Position numbers and translations under genes: made by a program
The notes under the pieces: model-generated
The model's input: the letters and a program-made list of their open reading frames with translations, nothing else
Databases searched by the model: none
Told to the model about the DNA's origin: nothing
DNA from: Sediminibacterium goheungense
GTDB taxonomy: Bacteria; Bacteroidota; Bacteroidia; Chitinophagales; Chitinophagaceae
Direction of reading: 5' to 3'
DNA: 64,000 nucleotides
NCBI RefSeq assembly: GCF_004361915.1
Contig: NZ_SNWP01000013.1
Location: forward strand, 1-64,000
Part shown: in pieces, positions 46,146 to 55,832 of the stretch
Position numbering within the stretch: position 1 is the stretch's first letter
Layout: every line of letters starts with the position of its first letter

Positions 46146-46835
46146 TTATTTATTGCTACTCAGTTTTTTGATCTCGTTCCACATGGCTGTTGCCACTACT
46201 TTATTGCCCTCATCATTCAGGTGAACACGGTCGTAGGTGAGTATTTTTGAATCGAGGTTATTAGGATTATTGGCTTTACTGTAATTGAGGAAGATAGAGC
46301 GCAGGTCTACCAGTGGTATTTCATTGTCACCTGCAAATTTTCTGATCCAGTTACTGTAGTGATTGAGTTCTCCATCCTGCGGGTTGCTGTTATCGTGTCT
46401 TTCGCCGATGACGGCCGGGGTACAAACGATGACTTTAGCACCCGCAGCTTTCAGTTTTTGAATGAGGGCGGTATAGAATTTTCCGAACTTATCGTAATCG
46501 GTTCCGGTACCCATCATGCTTTTGTGCCAGATATCGTTCACGCCAATATATACCACAACAATATCGGGTTGCAGTTTTAGTACGTCTTCTTCCATGCGCA
46601 GGTAGAGGTCGTACACTTTGTTGCCACCGATGCCTTTGCCAATGAGTTCGTACTGGGTGGCTTTGTCCTCATTACGGATCATATCTTCGATTACCCGGAT
46701 ATATCCGTTGGGTTTCACCCCCAGTTCGGTGATGGAATCACCAAAGAATATGATTTTCTTCTTTTTATCTGACCGGAAAGAAGATAAAATAAACATAGCG
46801 GCAATAAAGAGGGTAAAAAGAATGAGTTTGTTCAT
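46146..46835 (-). CDS. SGNH/GDSL-family lipase/esterase
   Basis: 229 residues with a signal peptide. Block I GDSITELG (Ser nucleophile), block III GVNDIW (Asn), block V DRVHLNDEG (Asp and His). Family members are secreted esterases, acetylxylan esterases or lipases. A TAACTTTG -7 element (46894-46887) lies about 50 bases upstream. Confidence 0.9.
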   Translation of the reverse strand: MNKLILFTLFIAAMFILSSFRSDKKKKIIFFGDSITELGVKPNGYIRVIEDMIRNEDKATQYELIGKGIGGNKVYDLYLRMEEDVLKLQPDIVVVYIGVNDIWHKSMMGTGTDYDKFGKFYTALIQKLKAAGAKVIVCTPAVIGERHDNSNPQDGELNHYSNWIRKFAGDNEIPLVDLRSIFLNYSKANNPNNLDSKILTYDRVHLNDEGNKVVATAMWNEIKKLSSNK

Positions 46836-46934
46836 TTCAAAGGTTTTTTGCAGGTATAAAGCCTATACCCAGCCATTTTTTAATACCAAAGTTAAAAATA
46901 GTCCATTTCCCCGTTCCCTTACCTTCCTCATTCC

Positions 46935-47015
46935 ATATTCCCTTCGGCTACGCACAGGGCAGGCTAGCTCAGGGCGGGCCTTATTTCTTATTCCTTATTT
47001 CTTATTTCCCTCTCT
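46935..47015. repeat. CTTATTTC word array upstream of tRNA-Gln
   Basis: CTTATTTCTTATTCCTTATT words at 46979-47012, with TTCATATTCC-like words before. Between divergent transcription units, upstream of the tRNA-Gln promoter. Confidence 0.7.
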
Positions 47016-47029
47016 CCTCTTTTAAAAAA

Positions 47030-47061
47030 TTTGGAACAATTCCCTTGTCCCCTTATTTTTG
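47030..47061 (+). promoter_or_regulatory. Promoter of tRNA-Gln
   Basis: TTTG (47030-47033), 20 bases, TATTTTTG (47054-47061): an excellent -33/-7 pair. Transcription should start about 23 bases before the tRNA. Confidence 0.85.
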
Positions 47062-47090
47062 CACCCCATTCAGAAATGAATAGGTCGGAT

Positions 47091-47161
47091 TGCCCGATAG
47101 TATAAGGGTAGTACAACTGATTTTGGTTCAGTATGTCTTGGTTCGAATCCAGGTCGGGCAA
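47091..47161 (+). tRNA. tRNA-Gln (TTG anticodon)
   Basis: 71 nt. Acceptor TGCCCGA / TCGGGCA, discriminator A, anticodon stem ACTGA / TCAGT with loop TTTTGGT giving TTG. Own promoter and terminator, a single-gene unit. Confidence 0.96.
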
Positions 47162-47173
47162 CATTTACAAATT

Positions 47174-47209
47174 AAAAACCGCTATAAGCATCAACTTATA
47201 GCGGTTTTT
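47174..47209 (+). terminator. Rho-independent terminator of tRNA-Gln
   Basis: Fifteen-base-pair perfect stem AAAAACCGCTATAAG / CTTATAGCGGTTTTT, six-base loop, T-run on the plus strand. Confidence 0.92.
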
Positions 47210-47237
47210 ATTTGACCCAATCTCTTTATCATTTTCA

Positions 47238-47720
47238 CTATCGCCCAAAATCATCCTGGAGCCTGATAATATCATCTTCATCAGATGGACAGGAAGCATC
47301 GGTGTGTTGCCATATTTCTGCTATCATACCCCAATCATCCAATCCGATCAACCTATGTCGTTCCCCTTGTTGAAGTTTAATGGTTTCATTTGTACTTAAA
47401 ATACGCTTTTCTGATTCTTCATCTGTACTACTCCTTATCACAGCCAACTGCCCTTGAATACACTTCCATATTTCTGCCCTCCTGTGATGGTATTGCCAGC
47501 TTAATCTTTTCTGGGGTGCTACGAGTAATATTTTGGGACTCAACCTACCTGATAAATTAAGTGTATCCAGGCGTTCTTCAGGAAAGAATATTTTAGCAAA
47601 TTCAGCTGCCTGTGATTCATCAATTACATAAAATCCTCCCCATGGTCTGGTTCTGTCTTCTTTAGTAATAGTAAGATGATGTGTATCGAGTATTTTTTTT
47701 GCATCTTCAAATATGTTCAT
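47238..47720 (-). CDS. Cupin protein related to type II phosphomannose isomerase
   Basis: 160 residues. RPWGGFYVIDES, SWQYHHRRAEIWKCIQG and GERHRLIGLDDWGMIAEIW are the motifs of the small cupin phosphomannose isomerase domain (ManC C-terminal type), with His residues for the metal. It may isomerise mannose 6-phosphate, feeding GDP-mannose made by the ManC-type enzyme at 59.5 kb, or bind a related sugar phosphate. Function inferred. Confidence 0.75.
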   Translation of the reverse strand: MNIFEDAKKILDTHHLTITKEDRTRPWGGFYVIDESQAAEFAKIFFPEERLDTLNLSGRLSPKILLVAPQKRLSWQYHHRRAEIWKCIQGQLAVIRSSTDEESEKRILSTNETIKLQQGERHRLIGLDDWGMIAEIWQHTDASCPSDEDDIIRLQDDFGR

Positions 47721-47823
47721 AAAAGATTTTATTTTTTTTGTGGTGAAGTAATTTATAAACCGTGCCCGTATTGCATCTACTACTTAATCAATAGCCTGCA
47801 TACTTCGGTTCCTACTTGCATTA

Positions 47824-50265
47824 TTATTTGTTTACAATCATAGAACTATTCAGGCATTGTTGATCAGTAACAATAGCTACCTTATAAAATCCACTCGGTA
47901 AGCTATTGACATTCAAATTGTACCGGCCATTGAAAAACACAATATCTTTTTGCAAACATTTTCTGCCGGCCATATCAAATACCATGATAGACGCTTTTGT
48001 GATATATCCGGGAACCTCAACCGTAGCAAGATGCACAACTGGATTGGGATATATTTTTACAGCTCTTTTTTCTACTGATACTGTTGAATTCATGACCAGT
48101 TTGGTAAACATGGTATTGGCAACTTTTAGCATGAAGGGTTCATATGATATATCATTCCCTTTAAGACTAAAAACGATATTTCTTATGTTCTGGAACCTGA
48201 CTGTATTTCCATATTTATCTTTCCACTTATCCAATGATACCGTGATTTTTTGCATACCATTTGTGGGTGGGATGGTGTATCGCGGACGATTATCCCAGTC
48301 AGCTAAACTATCCGGTACAATAACCAGCTCTACAGCTTTATCGGACTGAAGTTCAAAACTAATAGCATTATATTCATGTATCGGAATCGACAGGTTACCT
48401 GCCCGTACATTTCTGAACAGGTTTACAACCCCTTTGATGCTTCCTTTAACCATTGGTTCTCGTTCCATACGTAATACTTCCCCCGTTTCGGTTGCCTGAA
48501 TGGGCTGGACTGAAAAAATCACAGCGGCAGCATCCTGTGCCCGATAGTCAACTCCCCAGGACCCATCTGCCAGATAAAAATGATCTCCCATTGTAAGTCC
48601 TGGAACGGCTACTGAAATACCCGCATCGAATAAAAAGCCTGTTTCAATTGCCAATGTTTGCTCAGTTTCTCCACTCAGGGTAATATTTTTTGTAACCAGT
48701 TCAGTCGGGGCATTTTCGGATCTGGCGATATTTGCGTTGAAAAGCATAGAAGTAGCTTTTACTTTATTCGCTATGGTCAGGTATAATTTTCCATTTTTGT
48801 ACTCCCCCTTTTTCATAAAAACCTTTGGTATTTGTGTTTCTGCAGGGGTATGCTGAATGGGCATTTCTGCTGCTATTGAGCTTAACACATCATAAGCTAT
48901 GCTGCATATTTCTGACATTGAGCTGCCCCAGAATTGAAAATTGAGGTATTCACCCGGAGGGTATGCATCAATATTCCACAGGCTATATAACCGATAATTA
49001 CCAGATTCTTTTTTAATACTGAAATGCAATGCATATTCTGTTTCACCATTAGCCCGTATCAATGTTGTATTAATAATTGAATACTTATTCAGAACAATGG
49101 TTCTGATCTCAGTTAATACAGATCCATTCAGTCGATCACAGATTACTTTGGAATGATCGTACACCCTGTCATTTGTATGCGAAGCCAAACCAACAGCAAC
49201 CCTTTTATTATTCAGGTAATAGTCCAGTGAAAATATCTCTCTTGCATTAGTTATGTTTACCAGATCAGAAGGTGTAGAAATACGTGAAACCTCATTACCC
49301 GTCATCCCGGTAACCGGAAAATAGCTGCTAAGGCTTTTGCTGGTTGTACCCTGACCATTACTGGTAGTGAGCGCTACCAAAGATTGAATAAACAGGGGCT
49401 GGGAATTTCTTTCGGTTTTCACTTCTAATTCTTTGGTATCTCTTTTAAAAGAACGAAGTGCAATTTTAGATGCCAGTCTGCCATTACTTTCTAACCCACC
49501 TGTATTACCCGATGTTATTTCGGTATTGGCTATTTCAATGGGGGTATAATTGTTCTGCTGAATGGCTTTGAAAGGATTGGCTGTAATATAAAATATCGCA
49601 TCATTAAAATCCTGATCACAACTACTGTTATCTCTTCTGATATCTTCAAAAGAAAGAATGAGTTGCTGCAAACTACTGTCGAACAATACTACATTGTGTT
49701 GTCGAAGTAATGGATCGGATTCTGGATTGAAGGCAGGATTAGAATACAATACCCAGTTCCCATTTGTCACAGTTCCATTTCTCCATCCATCAGCAATTAA
49801 CACAAAACCAATACCCGTATTGGCTGGAAAATTCCCAAGTAATACCTTATCTCCCGGCACAAGGCTACCACCTGAACCAAGCTGAGACACATTCGGGAAA
49901 ATAATAGTTATCTCTTCTGCCTTTGGTTTTTTTGCTATTGGTTCGCTGAGTGGGTAAGTATAAAAACCAAGGGTATTTTTGTAACCCGCCCCTTCACCAA
50001 CAAATGTGATATAAACTGCAGCGGAATCAACCAAACGAATATCTGTTTCGTAACCTGAGCTGATGTACTGCGGGTTGTACTTGGGAACGGGATAACTTTC
50101 CGGTAAGGCGGATTTTATTTTTTCGAAAGTTTTATCAGGAATGGCATCTCGCCCGGCAAAATTTTGCGGCGTACCGTCTGAAGTGTATTTACCCAGATAC
50201 TTATACTGCGACTGGCTGTCTAGAACCATTAAAATGAATCCTACTAAAAAAAGAAATTTGTACAT
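47824..50265 (-). CDS. Large DUF4114/LruC-domain protein with type IX secretion signal
   Basis: 813 residues. Signal peptide (1-19). A DUF4114-like domain sits at about residues 140-240 (GIGFVLIADGWRNG, CDQDFNDAIFYITA), the pattern of LruC/calcium-linked surface proteins; the middle contains a LruC-type domain; the last ~75 residues (VKIYPNPVVHLATVEV to SGFYKVAIVTD) form a type A Por secretion C-terminal sorting domain. It should be exported across the outer membrane by the type IX system and released or attached to the surface. Its upstream region carries a TTTGGA...TTCCCAAA motif shared with the nitric-oxide module. Confidence 0.83.
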   Translation of the reverse strand: MYKFLFLVGFILMVLDSQSQYKYLGKYTSDGTPQNFAGRDAIPDKTFEKIKSALPESYPVPKYNPQYISSGYETDIRLVDSAAVYITFVGEGAGYKNTLGFYTYPLSEPIAKKPKAEEITIIFPNVSQLGSGGSLVPGDKVLLGNFPANTGIGFVLIADGWRNGTVTNGNWVLYSNPAFNPESDPLLRQHNVVLFDSSLQQLILSFEDIRRDNSSCDQDFNDAIFYITANPFKAIQQNNYTPIEIANTEITSGNTGGLESNGRLASKIALRSFKRDTKELEVKTERNSQPLFIQSLVALTTSNGQGTTSKSLSSYFPVTGMTGNEVSRISTPSDLVNITNAREIFSLDYYLNNKRVAVGLASHTNDRVYDHSKVICDRLNGSVLTEIRTIVLNKYSIINTTLIRANGETEYALHFSIKKESGNYRLYSLWNIDAYPPGEYLNFQFWGSSMSEICSIAYDVLSSIAAEMPIQHTPAETQIPKVFMKKGEYKNGKLYLTIANKVKATSMLFNANIARSENAPTELVTKNITLSGETEQTLAIETGFLFDAGISVAVPGLTMGDHFYLADGSWGVDYRAQDAAAVIFSVQPIQATETGEVLRMEREPMVKGSIKGVVNLFRNVRAGNLSIPIHEYNAISFELQSDKAVELVIVPDSLADWDNRPRYTIPPTNGMQKITVSLDKWKDKYGNTVRFQNIRNIVFSLKGNDISYEPFMLKVANTMFTKLVMNSTVSVEKRAVKIYPNPVVHLATVEVPGYITKASIMVFDMAGRKCLQKDIVFFNGRYNLNVNSLPSGFYKVAIVTDQQCLNSSMIVNK

Positions 50266-50657
50266 AACAGGGGTTTAATGGAATAGAGATGTTATAAAAC
50301 AATGCCAAAGCAGCATCCGACATAAGAAGAAGTCAGAAATTCAACTATTTAAAGGAAAAAATATAGTTTAAACTATTTAAAATCAATTACTTAGAAGAAC
50401 AAAATCTTTAACTTACAAAAAAAATAACCACTTGCATTTCCTGGTCAACAGAGGATTTACACTTATAAAATTCCATTTTTTGGAATTATTCCCAAAAAGA
50501 TACACTTGTATACCTTAAGATAGTTTGAAGCGCGGCGTATTATGATACCGATGGTTATGGTAGACTCAACCATCACTTAGCAGATGTTCTCCGGCATTAC
50601 CGGATATGGCTGCATATAACTCTTTGCAAATAAAGTTTTAGAAAGCCAGCATGCGTG
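50266..50657. other. Intergenic region, 392 bp
   Basis: Upstream of the type IX-secreted protein and downstream of the hybrid kinase. Holds the perfect palindrome ATAGTTTAAACTAT (50363-50376) flanked by AACTATTTAAA direct repeats (50343 and 50371), the TTTGGA motif (50478-50497), and inverted repeats GATGGTT / AACCATC (50550-50574) and TCCGG / CCGGA (50590-50604) that may end the kinase transcript. No clear housekeeping promoter was recognised. Confidence 0.6.
50478..50497 (-). promoter_or_regulatory. Candidate activator site upstream of the secreted-protein gene
   Basis: TTTTGGAATTATTCCCAAAA, an inverted repeat of TTTTGG / CCAAAA, overlapping another (AATTCCA / TGGAATT, 50469-50487). Nearly the same as the site upstream of the sigma-54 activator gene (58517-58537). 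It lies 213 bases upstream of the start codon. Confidence 0.5.
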
Positions 50658-53600
50658 TTACTTATGCAAATACTCTTTCATTTGACTGATGGCTTCAATG
50701 AGCACAATTTCAACTGTTTGGATTAAAGTATTCAGTCTTGAAGAATGTCCATATTCAACTGCACTTTTTTCAATCTCTCTGATATCATCTTTCAGCAATT
50801 TAATACCAAGGCTATCGATAGATGGTTTAATGCGATGAGAAAGTTTTTTTATCTGCTCAAAATCATCCGCAGCATATGCCTCGCGAATTTCACGGATCGT
50901 AATGTTCGCTTGTTCAATAAACAACTCCAGCATTTTCCGAATAAATTGCTCGTCGCCCTGACTTATACTCTGTAATTCGGAAATATCAAAAACTGTGTTT
51001 CTGCTTTGTTTGTGTTCAGGTGATAACATCGTGGTTGTATCATTTATGGTGTCTGTATTGAGCCAGTTTGAAATGGTTCTCAGTAAATCGTCTTCCTTAA
51101 ATGGCTTTGCCATATAATCATTCATCCCGGCTTGCATACAGTTTTCACTTTCACCTCTTATTGCATTAGCTGTTAACGCTATGACAGGTATTGTATAACC
51201 CATGGCTCTGAGGGCACGTGTAGCCTCATATCCATTCATTACCGGCATTTGAATATCCATAAGTAGCAAATCAGGACATTGGGTTTGTACGATCTGAATG
51301 GCTTCCTCACCATTTGTTGCCTCCAATACCCCGGCACCATAGTTTTTTAGAATAGTAGAAGCCAATAACCGATTCATTTCATTATCATCAGTAACTAAAA
51401 TAGTAATTCCTTGTAAAAAATTATTGGATACTACAGACATGGCTGATTGAACAACAGGTAAGTCGTATTTTGTTCCTTTAGCAAACTCAATTTCGAAAGA
51501 AATTACAGTACCCTTTCCCTTTGCACTGTTTACCACAATTTGCCCGCCCATAAGTTCCACCAATTCTTTACAGATACTCATCCCCAAACCCGTACCACCG
51601 TATTTTCTGCTAACAAAATCATACTCCTGACTAAATTTATCAAACAGCTTTTCCGTAAATTCTTTTTCCATACCGATTCCGGTATCACTTACACTAATTC
51701 GTATCAGCTGTGAAGAAATTAAATCTTTTACAACTTTACAGCTTATTTCAACAGAACCATTCTCCGTAAATTTGATAGCATTGCTGATTAAATTCAACAT
51801 GACCTGATTGAGCCGATAAGGATCTCCTATCAAAATGTCAGACAGATTTGGCTCATGAAAAGAATTAATCAGTTTCAACCCTTTTTCTTCAGCTTTATGA
51901 GCTAGTACCAATATGGCATTGGCACCAACTTTTCTGGGCTCAAAGCCGATTTTCTCTACTGTTAACTTACCTGCTTCGACTTTAGAAAGATCCAGAATAT
52001 CATTTATTATAACGAGCAAATTTTCTGCCGCTGTTTTTATCGTACCTAAATAGAACCCCTGCTTTTCATTTAATGCAGTCTTAGCCAACTGATTCCCCAT
52101 GCCAAGAATAGCATTCATCGGAGTCCGTATTTCATGACTCATATTTGCAAGGAAAATTTCTTTGGTCCTGGCCAGCATTTCCGCATGCTCCCTTGATTTT
52201 ATTAAGTCCTGCTCCAGTTGCTTTTGTTGGGTAATATCCAGACAGATCAGGATGAACCCGGTAAAATCACCAGCTGAATTATATTTAGCCGCAGAACTGA
52301 TCAACCACCAACCAGTTCCGGTTTTTAGTTCTGTCTTCACCTCATAAGCTTCATTAATCTGATGGTTTCCTTCCCGCAATCGTTGCTCTACAATATCCAA
52401 ACTTTCAGGCGCAATAAAATCTAAAAAATTATACCCTTTCGCTTCATTCGCCAAAAGGCCGGTCATTTTTAATAAAGTCTGATTAGCAAAATCAATTTTA
52501 CCGTTTTTATCTACTTCAATCAATCCAAGATGCATATTGGCAATGATACCTCTATATTTTTCCTCATTATAACGGAGTGCATCCTCTATATTTTTTCGTT
52601 CGGTAATATCAATGCCATATCCGATAACAATATCCAAATTACCCTCCGAGTCAGTCACAGGATACCACCTTCTCAGGATATACTCCTCTTCACCATTTGC
52701 ATTTGCATTTTTTTCTTCCCATTCACAGGGCTGTTTTGTATCAACAACCTTCTGAAAAATTGCATGCCGCTGCATGGCAATATCCAAAGGTTTATTTCTG
52801 TAAATGCAGTAATCTTCATCTCTTTTACCAATCATCCATTTTCTAAGCTCTTCATTTTTAATGGCTCGGGGATTAATAAAAAGATATTCGTGATTTTTAT
52901 TGAAAACAGCAATATCGGCAGGCATGTTATTTAGAATATCCTCATAGAATTTTCTTTGCTGCTCAAGCTGTTGCTCAATATTTTTTCTATCAGTGATATC
53001 TAAAATAAAACCAGTAAATACATGATCGCCCGTTTCCGTCTCATATGAAAAAGAAGAATGTACTGAGTGCCATCTCTCTGGCTGACCAGGAATGACCAGT
53101 CGCGCTTCCGCATAAAAAGGCGAAAGATTTTTTCTGCTGAATTCATTTTTTTGAATCACCATTTCCCTGTCATCAGGATGAATATAATGCAGGTAATTTT
53201 TAAACTCATCCGGTTTCAAGCCAAATATTTTTTCTATGGTAGGACTGATATAGATAAGGCCACTTGAACCATCATGATTGAAAACGAATTCATATATAAC
53301 ACCGGGAATGTTTTCAGAAAGCGATTGAAACTGTTTCACTCTGTTAGAAAGTTCGGCTTCAATCTGCTTACTATTTGTAATATCAGTATGTGTACCTATG
53401 ATTCGCAAAGGCTTCCCCAATGCATCCCGTTGAACCACAACGCCCCGGTCTAATACCCAACGAACAGATCCATCCCTGTGTATCAGTCTGTATTCTAGGT
53501 TATGAGAATCTGCGATTCCTGCTTTATAATCTTTATCACTTTTTATAAGAATCGACAAATCATCTTTATGAACCCTGCTCCACCATAACTCACTGTTATC

Positions 53601-55268
53601 AGACATTTCATTGGTACTATACCCTAAAAATTCATTTTCAGATTTTGTAAAAAAAGTTTTTCCTTTTTGAAAATCATGTTCCCATACATTGTCTCCAATA
53701 CTCTCCAGTGCTTTTCTGAAAAGCTGCTCCGATTCTTTTTCTTTTGTTATATTTTCTTCCAATGCAAAATAGCCACTAACCTCGCCCTTTTGATTTCGAA
53801 TAGCCTGCCCTTGTATACGAAGCCAGTACTTTTCACCAGATTTTGTATAATTAATAATCTCAGCTGTAAATGGTTCGCCATTTCTTATTTGTGCAGCCAG
53901 GTACTGAACTGTACCAGGATCTGTTTCAGGTCCTTGAAGAAGATGCCCAGGTTTGCATCCCATAACTTCTTCAAGACTAAACCCTGTCATACTGGTAAAA
54001 CTCTTATTAACCCAGGTAATTCTCCCTTCCGCATCGGCAATAACAACTGCCTGAATATTATCTTCTGCTATTTTGGATAGCACTTTTAGTTTCTCTTCAT
54101 TTTCTTTTTCAACAGTTACATCCTGTATAATTCCGAAAAATTCAGTTATCGCCCCATTTTCATCACGAAGTGGCTGACTGAATGATCTTCCCCAAAAAAA
54201 ACTTCTATCTTTTTTGTAATAAATAATTTCTTCGGTAAATCCGATACCTTTAAAAAAGTATTGCAGAATTTCTGATAAAGTATCTTTATCAGTTAATGGC
54301 CCATTACATAACTCGACCGGAGATTTTCCTATAATCTCATCTGAAGTATAGCCCGTAAGATTACAAAAACCCTCATTGACCCATGTTATATAACCATTCT
54401 TATCTGTAAATAAAACTCCATTTTTATTGGCACTGGCAACCAAGGAGAGTCTTGATAGCTGATTCTGCGTTTTCTTTTTATCGGTAATATCTCTCCCATA
54501 AATATTAATATATCCTTCGTCTATTATCGATACACAGATAAAAGAATATATTTTATTACCAGATTCAGCTTCTATGTTCCATCTTTTATTATTCTTGTCA
54601 ACATTATCAGCAATGAGCTTAAAAAAATCATCATTCCGGAGTACCTGTCCTTTATAATTAAAAAAGTCAAGTAAAGAAGCTGCCGGATTATTCAATAAAA
54701 CATCACCATTATAATTTATTCGAATCATCGGATCCGGATTCTGCATCGGTAACAAAGCGATATCATGTACTTCTTTGTTTACCTTTTTTAGTTCATTTTT
54801 TTGCTGATTAAAAGAATGAACCAGTTTTTTGAGGTCGTCATTAGTTATTTCCCGTGTCTTTAATACATGCAGCAAATCAATCAGTGGGTCATGATGGGCA
54901 AAATCAGTAATGGTCAGATTACTATCTGTCACCTGTTCTACAGAGTCGAACCAGGGTGACCCAATAAATAAAACCTCGTCTATACTTTCCAGGTATTCAA
55001 ACTGCCCTCTCATCTTTATGTTACTCTTCCCGACCATTTCAATAATGGTAAGTTGTTGTTGAACATCCAGCAAATCCTGAAAAGTTTGTATAGGCGTATG
55101 GGGTCTTGAAATAAAGAATTTATCTGTAAAGCTTCCGCCTTTTGGGATATCACAAAGCTTCGCAGCTGATTTACCCATCGCAATAATCTGAAGATTCTTA
55201 TTTATACGGATATAAAATGGGAAAAGTCTGTTAAACTGTGCCTCATCAAAAAGAAAAAATGCATTCAT
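50658..55268 (-). CDS. Hybrid sensor histidine kinase with HNOBA domain, seven PAS domains, receiver and HPt
   Basis: 1536 residues, no transmembrane segment. Order: H-NOX-associated domain (1-120; LFDEAQFNRLFPFYIRINKN), coiled coil, PAS-like domains at about 170-265, 272-390, 395-510, 512-635, 640-762, 770-892 and 898-1015, HisKA with H1045 (NMSHEIRTP), HATPase with NLISNAIKF and GTGLGMS, receiver with D1338 (LLLMDIQMP), and a C-terminal HPt with H1478 (LSHRIKPS). It starts one base after the H-NOX stop, so the H-NOX protein is its direct partner. The phosphate path His-Asp-His leaves the last His free to pass to the receiver of the adjacent sigma-54 activator. Confidence 0.92.
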   Translation of the reverse strand: MNAFFLFDEAQFNRLFPFYIRINKNLQIIAMGKSAAKLCDIPKGGSFTDKFFISRPHTPIQTFQDLLDVQQQLTIIEMVGKSNIKMRGQFEYLESIDEVLFIGSPWFDSVEQVTDSNLTITDFAHHDPLIDLLHVLKTREITNDDLKKLVHSFNQQKNELKKVNKEVHDIALLPMQNPDPMIRINYNGDVLLNNPAASLLDFFNYKGQVLRNDDFFKLIADNVDKNNKRWNIEAESGNKIYSFICVSIIDEGYINIYGRDITDKKKTQNQLSRLSLVASANKNGVLFTDKNGYITWVNEGFCNLTGYTSDEIIGKSPVELCNGPLTDKDTLSEILQYFFKGIGFTEEIIYYKKDRSFFWGRSFSQPLRDENGAITEFFGIIQDVTVEKENEEKLKVLSKIAEDNIQAVVIADAEGRITWVNKSFTSMTGFSLEEVMGCKPGHLLQGPETDPGTVQYLAAQIRNGEPFTAEIINYTKSGEKYWLRIQGQAIRNQKGEVSGYFALEENITKEKESEQLFRKALESIGDNVWEHDFQKGKTFFTKSENEFLGYSTNEMSDNSELWWSRVHKDDLSILIKSDKDYKAGIADSHNLEYRLIHRDGSVRWVLDRGVVVQRDALGKPLRIIGTHTDITNSKQIEAELSNRVKQFQSLSENIPGVIYEFVFNHDGSSGLIYISPTIEKIFGLKPDEFKNYLHYIHPDDREMVIQKNEFSRKNLSPFYAEARLVIPGQPERWHSVHSSFSYETETGDHVFTGFILDITDRKNIEQQLEQQRKFYEDILNNMPADIAVFNKNHEYLFINPRAIKNEELRKWMIGKRDEDYCIYRNKPLDIAMQRHAIFQKVVDTKQPCEWEEKNANANGEEEYILRRWYPVTDSEGNLDIVIGYGIDITERKNIEDALRYNEEKYRGIIANMHLGLIEVDKNGKIDFANQTLLKMTGLLANEAKGYNFLDFIAPESLDIVEQRLREGNHQINEAYEVKTELKTGTGWWLISSAAKYNSAGDFTGFILICLDITQQKQLEQDLIKSREHAEMLARTKEIFLANMSHEIRTPMNAILGMGNQLAKTALNEKQGFYLGTIKTAAENLLVIINDILDLSKVEAGKLTVEKIGFEPRKVGANAILVLAHKAEEKGLKLINSFHEPNLSDILIGDPYRLNQVMLNLISNAIKFTENGSVEISCKVVKDLISSQLIRISVSDTGIGMEKEFTEKLFDKFSQEYDFVSRKYGGTGLGMSICKELVELMGGQIVVNSAKGKGTVISFEIEFAKGTKYDLPVVQSAMSVVSNNFLQGITILVTDDNEMNRLLASTILKNYGAGVLEATNGEEAIQIVQTQCPDLLLMDIQMPVMNGYEATRALRAMGYTIPVIALTANAIRGESENCMQAGMNDYMAKPFKEDDLLRTISNWLNTDTINDTTTMLSPEHKQSRNTVFDISELQSISQGDEQFIRKMLELFIEQANITIREIREAYAADDFEQIKKLSHRIKPSIDSLGIKLLKDDIREIEKSAVEYGHSSRLNTLIQTVEIVLIEAISQMKEYLHK

Positions 55269-55269
55269 G

Positions 55270-55812
55270 CTACCAACTTACTTTAAAGATTTCGTGTGTA
55301 CTTCCCTCATCACGTGTTTCTAATAGTTCGATGGAAACATTTGTGTCATAAAATTTTCCAAGACCGCTAAGTAACCCTCTTACAAATTCCTGCAAACCCT
55401 CCCGTTTTGAATAATAATGCACATGAATAGAATTCTTTTCAATATGACTAACCTTAAACTCCGGGGGGGTTAATTTAGGATACATCAACATGATACGGTT
55501 GTGAAAAACTGGCAGGTTTATCAAAAAAGATTGCAAACTATTGCCACCAGCAGCCATAAGTCCACCATATTTTTCTTTACCGGTCTTTAAAATCCAGTAC
55601 TCGCCAAATGCCTGTAGTACCATACCCACTGAAATACCTAATACGTCTGATGCAGCTGCAGCCAGTTTATACGTAATATCATCATCATATGGCTCATTAC
55701 TCAGAAAAAAATCAATATCGATACCACTTCTGATTTTCACCATCTCCCACTCCTGCTCACCAAATTTTTCGGTTACCAGATCCTGTATCGCTTTGTTTAC
55801 AATTCCGTACAT
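55270..55812 (-). CDS. H-NOX haem nitric-oxide sensor
   Basis: 180 residues, full H-NOX fold starting MYGIVNKAI. Proximal haem ligand H104 (LPVFHNRI) and the haem-propionate triad Y133-x-S135-x-R137 (YYSKR) are present. The distal tyrosine that stabilises oxygen in O2-binding H-NOX proteins (five residues past the Arg) is Glu142 here, consistent with nitric-oxide selectivity. Encoded directly before the HNOBA kinase and 20 bases after the FIST gene. Nitric oxide binding should change kinase activity, as known for H-NOX/kinase pairs. Confidence 0.93.
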   Translation of the reverse strand: MYGIVNKAIQDLVTEKFGEQEWEMVKIRSGIDIDFFLSNEPYDDDITYKLAAAASDVLGISVGMVLQAFGEYWILKTGKEKYGGLMAAGGNSLQSFLINLPVFHNRIMLMYPKLTPPEFKVSHIEKNSIHVHYYSKREGLQEFVRGLLSGLGKFYDTNVSIELLETRDEGSTHEIFKVSW

Positions 55813-55832
55813 ACCGGTTTTTTTAGGTTAGA

